NCBI GenBank assembly: GCA_024220525.1 | Contig: JAMYWO010000145.1 | Location: 1 to 14,979 of the forward strand | Origin: Cochliopodium minus | Taxonomy: Eukaryota > Discosea > Himatismenida > Cochliopodiidae | Length of the DNA: 14,979 nt | Reading direction: 5' to 3' | In this document: piece after piece, positions 8,749-14,979 of the stretch | Layout of the letters: each line of letters opens with the position of its first letter | How positions within the stretch are numbered: position 1 is the first letter of the stretch | Position numbers and translations under genes: made by a program | The notes under the pieces: model-generated | The model's database searches: none | Told to the model about the DNA's origin: nothing | What the model saw: only the letters and a program-made list of their open reading frames with translations

Positions 8749-11700
8749 ATGTATAACAACTTATTGTTCGATTTACAAATTGAAGAAGAAAAGCATAATT
8801 TTGATGTAAAATTATCTAATACTTCACTTGATCAACAAAATGATGAAAAAATATCTAACAACGAAATTGAAAAAGAGATTTCAATCAAGCAGTTATCTGA
8901 AGAGGATACAAAGAAATTATTGTCTAGAGTCAAAGAGATTTCCAAAAAAGAAGATGATGAGAAGGAATTTTTCATGAGAGGTTAAAAATTTATAAAGAAT
9001 CAATATACCATTGCTTGAGAATATATATAATTTTTTATTTTATAGAAAAATCGATAAAGGCTCCAAAGACAGGACAAAGAATAGAGATTCCATTTCCGCC
9101 ACCAAGCATTGAAAGACCACCAGAAAATTTGGATCCAAAGAAATTGGAGGAATTATCTAGACAAGAAGTTGATGAGGTAAGAATTGAGAGGTATAGCCCA
9201 TCTGGAGATTTGAATACTGTATCAGCACTATCAATTAATTTCAATCAGCCAATGATTGCTTTATCTAGCGTATCTGATGTAGAATTGATGGATATCCCCG
9301 CAACATTGACACCAAAAATACAAGGAAAATGGGTTTGGAAAGGAACACAAAATTTGCAAGTAAAAATAAAATTTAAAGATATTTCTTTACCAAATTCATA
9401 CCATTATATATTCTCTGCATTATATAATAAACATTGAATTTAAATATTAATGTTTCCAATTACTATTAAAGTTTGAATCTGTCCACAGATTTCCCAAAAG
9501 TACCAATTATTCAGTACACTTGAAAGAAGGATTCAAATCAAGTGCTGGGGGAGTTTTGAAGAAAGATTTTTCCTTTCAGTTTTCAACCACAACTCTCAAA
9601 GTGTTAAATTCTTATCCAAGTAGAGACCAGATAGTCCCTGATCTTGAGCCTGTTTTTTTCTACAGCTTCGATCAGAAGATTGATCAACAAGCAGTGCTCG
9701 GAACCATCAAGATCACTTCCAACAGCAGCCAAAATGGAGGAAAACTCGTTCTTATTAGTGAAGAAGAAGCCAAAAACGATAAATTCATCAAATGGAACCT
9801 TACTTCTGCATTGAATGGCCAGTGGATCGCTTTCAAACTTTCTTCAGAGTTGCAAAAGAACACCAGGTATACAGTTAACATTGGTCCTGGTACACCTTCA
9901 GCAGAAGGTCCAAAGCTCACCAAAGATCTAATCTCTTATGTATTTTCAACTTATCCTCCTTTCACCATCGCATCTTGTTCTCCTGACACCATACAATACA
10001 AAGCAGGTCCAAGAGGAACCTGGAGCATCAACTTTACCAATATTATTGATCAAAACAGCATCTCCAAAGACCTTTTTGTGGTTTCTCCCGAATGTGAGGG
10101 TGTTGCTATCTCAAGTAAAGATAGAACTGTAACCATCAAGAATTTTAGCAAAGAAAACACTGATTACACTATCAATATTTCTCCCAAACTCAAAGATATA
10201 TATGGTCAAAGTTTTACTGGTAATGACGCCAAATTTAGAATTGGTGAGAGAACTCCAAACCCTTCCATTAGCGCTCCTGATGGCTTGTTAACTTTTGATC
10301 CTGTTATTGTACCTCCTCTCTATAACATCATCGTAAATTTTTTTTTTTATTTTCTTGCTTAAATTAAAGAAATTTTTTATTAATTTTTCTAAAAGGTTTA
10401 TGAATACAAGAAAATTGTTGTTAAAGTGAGCCAAGTCAAACCAAGCGATTTTAAAAGTTGTCCAATTGGAAATTACAACAAGAAGTCTCATGTCGGAAAA
10501 ACTGTTTTCGACAAAGTTATTGAGTGCAAAATCGATGATCCTACTGTTCCTTACAATCACGCATTCGATCTTAGAAGTTTATTGCAACATGGTAAAAAAA
10601 TAATGTTAAAAAGTTTTTTAAATAAAACTATTGATTTTTAGAAAAATCCAATCTTGGACAATTGCTCATTTCTGTTGAGCCTGAAAAGTCTGAGTATTTG
10701 AAATTAAACAAAAACTCAAAATATGAATACAGACATGTTATTTGGTCATGGATTCAAGTATCACCTTTTTTTTTATTAAATTTTTTTATCAACCAACATT
10801 TTTTCTCTATTAGTGTACTAATTTGGGTTTGGTTACTTTGTTGAATTCTAATCCTCACCTACCTGTTCATGGAATTGTTACTAAATTGACTGATGGATCT
10901 CCGGTGTAATATTAAAAAAACATTAAAAAATTATAAATTTACATAAAAAAACTTTAAAGGTCTGGTGCATCAGTTAAGTTAGGATCAACCACAAAACCTA
11001 CAAACGAACACGGAATTGCAGTATTAAAGAACGAGGCTTTAAATGATTCTGTCATCGAAGCTACGAAAGGGGATGATGTTGTCTTCATTGCCAGAGTTCA
11101 TCACACTCCATTAATCTGCGATAATCCTGTCTTTTTCACTTTTGATGACAGAAAGTTGTATAAACCTAAAGAAACGGTAAAAATTTACAATTAATGTTCG
11201 AAATAAAATTTTTTTTTTACTTTATTGTCTAGGTAAATGTAAAAGGTAAAATTTCGATTCACTTTTAAGATAATTTTTTAATCAAATTTCTTTATAGGTT
11301 ACATCAGAATGCTGATCCACAAAGAAGATACTATTATCCCAACCTATTGTACCGGAGAATTAACTTGGATTGCTTACGACCCAAGAGGAGCCGAACTTGA
11401 AAAAGGAAAAGTAAAACTCAACAAGTTTAGTGCTTTTGATATCAAATTCACTTTGAAGGATAACGTGAATCTTGGTGATGCTAGAGTTGTCTTTGTATAC
11501 AAGTCTCTCAACTCTCATACCCACAACTTCAAAATCCAAGAGTTCAGAAGACCCGAGTTCGAAGCTAAAGGTTCTTATTCTCCTACCATCAACCATGTCT
11601 CGTCTGTTGATCTTGGAGGATATGTCATTAATTCCGTAAAAGCATCTTATTTTGCAGGAGGTAATAAATCTTGACAGAATTTAAAAATTGTCAATTTTTT

Positions 11701-14700
11701 AAAAAAACCCCTCAATTTTTAAAGGTCCACTCAATGGTGCCAATGTTAATTGGACTGTGAAAGCAGAGGAATCCTCCTACACACCTCCTGGACATTTTGG
11801 CTTCTCGTTTGGAACTGCCAAGCCTTGGTGGTTGTTTTACCAAAAAACAAACATCACAGTAATTTTTTTTTTTTTTTTAAAAAGCTTCCTTTGTAATTCT
11901 AAATTTTCTAGTTTGGATTTTGGAATCACAGTGGAACAACTGATGGAGAAGGTGAACACCATCTCAGGGTTGATTACTTGGGAAATTTGACTGAGAAATC
12001 TCCAACTCCCATCCTCTTGAGCTCAACTGCTGACGTTCAAGGTAATTTTTGTTTTTTTTAAAAAAAATTTATTAATTTTCAACCATTTTTCATTTCCCAG
12101 ACATCAACTATCAAACAATGAGCTCAAGTACGAATATTCTTTTGCATCCTTCCAACTACTATGTAGGATATAAGCCTTTGAAGAGATTCTGCAGCCCCAA
12201 TCAGACTGTCCCAATAGAATTCATCGTCACCAACATCGATGGAAAGTTGCTGGACAAAGTGAAAGTAAACCTCCGAGTCGTCAGAAAATGGAGCGAACAA
12301 GTCGAAGACGAAAGAGGTCTTGCTAATTGGGAGGAAAAAGAAGAGGTGTTCGACCACAAGTTGGTTTCCTCTGCTGATAAGGAGAAGCTTTCCATCTTCA
12401 ATTTTGAGAGCAAGAACAAGCCCGGAGATTATTCTTTCAATTTCAGTGTCGAAGACGAGAGAGGGAGAATTTCCAAAAGGTAAATAAGATTTAAAAATTG
12501 AATATTATATTATATTATATTATATTATAATTTCATCAAAGAAAATAACATCAAAAAATAATAACAACAGCAAAAATAAATGAATATTCTTAAAATTAAC
12601 AAATTATAATTTCTTTGAAAATAAAACAAGTTCTTTGGATGGGTTTTTTGTGAGGTAAATTTTTATGTTTTTATAAATTTGAACTGAATTGATCATTAAT
12701 GTAAAACAGTGGTGGAGCTAACAGCAGAAAGTCTGTCAACACCAAGAGTCTCCCATTGGAAGAAGTCACTTTAATCCCAAGTAAAGAGACCTATGAAGAC
12801 GGAGAGGAAGGAGAAGTCTTGGGTACATTTCAATACATTTTTATTTATTTATTTTTTATTTATTTTTTAAAATCTTTTTATTAGTTATTTCTCCTTTTAC
12901 TTCTGCCTTTGGTACTTTGACACTAGATTGCGATGGAACTGTCCACATCCAACCCTTTGAAATGAAGAGCGAAACCGAGATACTCAAGTTCCCCACCAAA
13001 AAAGAGTGGGTTCCAAATGTCAGCATCAGAGTTGAGTTGTCAGGTGCTCAATTCAGATCGAACCAATTAGGACAAACAGTCAAAGATAAACCAAAAAGGT
13101 TTAAAATTTTTTAATCAAAATAATTTATAAATTATTTTAAAAATAGTTCTTTATTTTTTTAATTTTTTTTTAATCAAAATAATTATTGATTTATTTTTAA
13201 AAATAATGATTTTAATTTCATTATTTGTTCTAGACCTGCTCACGCGAGTGGATCAATTGAAGTGAAAATATCCAACAAAGTGTTTGAATTGGTGATCACT
13301 CCAACTCCTTCTAAGACCAAGACTTCTCCTGGGGATGAAGTAGAAATCGAAGTGTTGGTCAAGGACAAGAAAGGAAATGTAAGTTTTCATTCATTTTAAA
13401 TCTTAATAATTTTTTTTTAATTTTTTTTATTCAATAAATAAGGTTGCTGAAAATGTGGAGATTTGTGTTGTTGTTGTGGACGAAAGGTAAACAATTTTTT
13501 TTAATAATTATTACTTTTGTCGAAAATTTTTTGTAATTATATTATTCATTTTTTTAAAAGTGTTCTTGCTCTTGCTGGTTATCAATTGACAAGCCCTCTT
13601 TCTTTGTTTTATCCTTCTAGAACGAGCGGGCAAAGATCACACCAATCGAGAAACGATGTCTTGTTGTTTGACGTGGAAGATCTCAGTTCTTTGGGAGAAG
13701 TAACATTATTTTTTTAACCAAAAAAAATTAAACATTTTAAATCTTATTAAATATTACTTAATTTATTTCATTTATATTTTTTAAATTTTTAGGCGACTTT
13801 GATCATTCCTGTACAACAATCCTTACCAATTTTTGGGGGAGGTGGATTCATGTATCAAATGCAATGCTGTAATTGTTGCAAAAGCTTAAACTTTAACAAC
13901 AACAACAACAACAATATTGATTTTTTGTGCGACTGTGAATGTGAATGTTGTTCATGTTCTTGTTGTTCTGAAGGAAAAGAGGCCCTGGAAAATAATACTC
14001 CAATCAGTGGTAATTTTTTATTTTTTTTTTTTATTTTTTATTTTTATTTTTACAAACATTTTTTTCAGTAAGAACAAATTTTGATGCTTTGGCTTTATTT
14101 TCTCCTTCTTTGGTGACTGGTAAACTATTTTTTTTTATAAAGATTCACCACATTTTTTTTACTTTATATTCAAAAAACTTTTTAAATAGATAAATCTGGA
14201 AAATGCAAGACAAAGTTCAAACTTCCTGACAACCTCACCAGATATAGGTGAAATTTTAGAAAAATTATTTTTTTCTTAATTAATTTCAATTTGACAGAAT
14301 TTGGGCTTTAGGAGCAGACCAAACAAGGTATTTTTATTTTTTATAAATTTCTCATTTATATTATTTATTTTTTATTTTTTATTTTTACTTTTATTTTTAT
14401 TATTATTATTCTTATATTCAGGTTCGGATTGGGAGAATCTTCTGTTTCTGCATTGTTACCTTTGATGGTGAGACCTTCGTTGCCTAGATTCTTGAATTTT
14501 GGAGATAAGCCCGACGTGAACGTGGTGGTTCAAAATCAAACTGATGAAAGTTTGAGTGTGGTTCTTGCAATGAGATGCACCAATGCCTCTATCAGGTAAA
14601 AGAAATAAAAATTTTAATGAACAGTTAAAAAACAATAACATAAAATTGAAAAATTTATAAAATTTAAAAAACTAAATTTTTTTGATTAAAAAATTAAATT

Positions 14701-14890
14701 TTTTAAAAGAGAGGGAACTGGTGGTTACACTTTCAACTTGGAGCCTTCTCAAAGAATCAACGTTCAATTCCCAGTTGAAACTAACTTCTGTGGAATAGCC
14801 AGATTCCAAACTGTTGTTGCTTCCAAGGGGTTTGCCGACAGTGCAGAGACTAACGTACCAATCTTTACCCCTGCAACCTCTGAAGCTTTT
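8749..14890 (+). CDS. Bacterial-type alpha-2-macroglobulin family protein (24 exons, 3' end beyond window)
   Basis: This is a member of the thioester-containing protease-inhibitor superfamily, which traps proteases after cleavage of a bait region. The exons (listed in the next entry) join in frame to 1479 codons. Landmarks in order: 'LSEEDTKKLLSRVKEI' and 'MREKSIKAPKTG' (residues about 55-88); 'FNQPMIAL...GKWVWKGTQNLQ' and 'FESVHRFPKSTNYSV' (about 130-200); the MG2 hallmark 'DDRKLYKPKETVNVKGYIR' (about 666-684); 'IQEFRRPEFEAKGSY' and 'VQDINYQTMSSSTNILLHP' (about 760-900); 'VISPFTSAFGTLTL' (1062 on, bait-domain start); 'VVVDESVLALAGY' (about 1190-1203); the bait-region insert; 'RTNFDALALFSPSLVTD' and 'KLPDNLTRYRIWALG' (1316-1356); and 'LLPLMVRPSLPRFLNFGD' (about 1370-1390). 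These follow bacterial A2M order and wording much more closely than animal A2M. The thioester domain would lie past the right edge. No signal peptide is seen at MYNNLLFD. The family call is firm; horizontal origin is inferred. Confidence 0.93.
11233..11245 (+). other. 13-nt microexon in the macroglobulin gene (VNVK-G)
   Basis: The bases GTAAATGTAAAAG are bounded by '...ttgtctag' upstream and 'gtaaaatt...' downstream. They add V-N-V-K plus the first base of G between 'YKPKET' and 'YIRML', exactly completing the conserved MG2 motif 'YxPGETVxVKGxxR'. The preceding intron ends phase 0 and the next is phase 1, so the frame needs this microexon. Skipping it gives a frameshift (13 is not a multiple of 3). 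Confidence 0.85.
12502..12529 (+). repeat. (ATATT)n microsatellite in intron
   Basis: Five to six copies of the pentamer ATATT lie within the 151-nt intron 12480-12630 of the macroglobulin gene. It is a simple repeat with no sign of function. Confidence 0.8.
12631..12654 (+). other. 24-nt microexon in the macroglobulin gene (SSLDGFFVS)
   Basis: Between exons 12101-12479 and 12710-12822 lies 24 nt preceded by 'acaag' and followed by 'gtaaat'. Spliced in (phase 2 on both sides), it changes 'RISK|SGG' to 'RISK-SSLDGFFV-SGG'. That matches the 'GR.N.S.l.l.V.GG' stretch typical of bacterial A2M at this point. The frame is kept with or without it, so it could be constitutive or alternatively spliced. 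Confidence 0.7.
13793..14009 (+). other. Cysteine-rich bait-region exon of the macroglobulin
   Basis: This exon encodes residues 1243-1314. After a glycine run (IFGGGG) come CCNCC, an Asn7 tract from an AAC microsatellite, and an alternating block C-D-C-E-C-E-CC-S-C-S-CC. There are 12 cysteines between residues 1267 and 1300. It lies between 'VVDESVLALAGY...FYPSR' (bait domain) and 'RTNFDALALFSPSLVTD', the place where A2M proteins carry the protease bait loop. Bait loops normally vary in sequence, but such Cys density is not something I know from the family. The pattern recalls metal-binding or heavily disulfide-linked segments; the function is unknown. Confidence 0.8.
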
Positions 14891-14905
14891 GTAATCAAAC
14901 AATTC

Positions 14906-14909
14906 ATTT

Positions 14910-14946
<37 letters not shown>

Positions 14947-14979
14947 ATTTTTTATTTTTTATTTTTTATTTTTTATTTT
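14906..14979 (+). repeat. (ATTTTTT)n tandem heptamer repeat at the contig edge
   Basis: About ten copies of ATTTTTT, one of them six bases long, begin 16 bases into the intron that opens at 14891 and continue to the last base. The same kind of tract occurs in shorter form in introns at about 12833-12870 and 14355-14400. The assembly probably broke here. It lacks the G bases of a telomeric repeat. Confidence 0.85.

Larger units (their letters stand above)
8749..14890 (+). other. Exon map of the macroglobulin gene
   Basis: Exons: 8749-8980, 9046-9359, 9472-10332, 10396-10591, 10642-10757, 10814-10905, 10960-11176, 11233-11245, 11298-11660, 11725-11858, 11912-12041, 12101-12479, 12631-12654, 12710-12822, 12885-13098, 13234-13378, 13443-13486, 13561-13699, 13793-14009, 14069-14119, 14190-14247, 14298-14327, 14422-14595, 14710-14890. 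They total 4437 nt. Every intron (50-151 nt) begins GT, mostly GTAA or GTAT, ends AG, and is T-rich. All three intron phases occur, and each junction was chosen because it restores a conserved macroglobulin phrase, for example MR|EKS, NLQ|FES, KET|VNVKG|YIR, VVDE|SVLALAGY and TRY|RIWALG. The last donor (14891) opens an intron that runs off the window. Confidence 0.85.

Noticed and set aside
8727-8749. A23 run considered as the tail of a retroposed element
   Set aside because: It lies directly before a start codon, with no upstream element, target-site duplication or retroposed coding sequence.
8749-14890. Bacterial contamination or symbiont origin of the macroglobulin sequence
   Set aside because: Twenty-three GT-AG introns with T-rich interiors interrupt the frame, and the base composition matches the neighbouring eukaryotic genes.
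14906-14979. Heptamer repeat at the end considered as a telomere
   Set aside because: The unit is only A and T, it starts inside a macroglobulin intron after a good donor site, and similar tracts occur in other introns.
1-14979. tRNA, rRNA, CRISPR, insertion sequence or prokaryotic operon signals
   Set aside because: I found no cloverleaf-like sequence, ribosomal core, transposase frame or ribosome-binding-site pattern by eye; a covariance-model scan would be needed to exclude small RNAs.

Overview
The window looks like a draft contig from an AT-rich unicellular eukaryote. The evidence is many short, T-rich GT-AG introns (mostly 44-190 nt) whose exons join in frame, AT-rich spacers, TAA at all four visible stop codons, and gene families typical of free-living amoeboid protists (EGF-repeat surface receptors, long degenerate ankyrin proteins). 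The ankyrin style, with an 'N.xVTLEMVKYL' spacer inside each repeat, reminds me of anaeramoebid or heterolobosean amoebae. That placement is a guess from style and was not tested. Both ends fall in low-complexity sequence and there is an N at 2399, as expected for an assembly fragment.

Layout, left to right. (1) 1-2427, minus strand: the 3' part of a receptor-like gene spread over at least four exons, with a GLUG-like beta-helix region, eight EGF repeats, a Cys/Asn-rich juxtamembrane stretch and one transmembrane helix; its cytoplasmic end lies off the left edge. (2) 2428-3190: AT-rich spacer with a long imperfect inverted repeat and a perfect 18-bp palindrome. (3) 3191-4960, minus: a seven-exon ankyrin-like gene, 334 residues when spliced. 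(4) 5031-8285, minus: an intronless 1084-residue ankyrin protein, tandem to (3) and ending in the same C-terminal box. (5) 8399-8587, minus: a possible 62-residue Pro/Asn-rich protein made of two 21-residue repeats. (6) 8749 to the right edge, plus: a large bacterial-type alpha-2-macroglobulin gene with 24 exons in the window (1479 codons), including 13-, 24- and 30-nt microexons. It stops inside an intron before the expected thioester domain.

The most unusual item is (6). It follows the bacterial A2M domain order closely but is fully intronised, shows no signal peptide at the visible start, and carries 12 cysteines in a 34-residue cluster at the position of the protease bait region. The ankyrin pair, with its shared F-box/SOCS-like tail, suggests intracellular scaffolding or ubiquitin-ligase adaptor roles. 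The EGF/GLUG protein is probably a cell-surface adhesin or receptor. Nothing indicates that these genes form one pathway.
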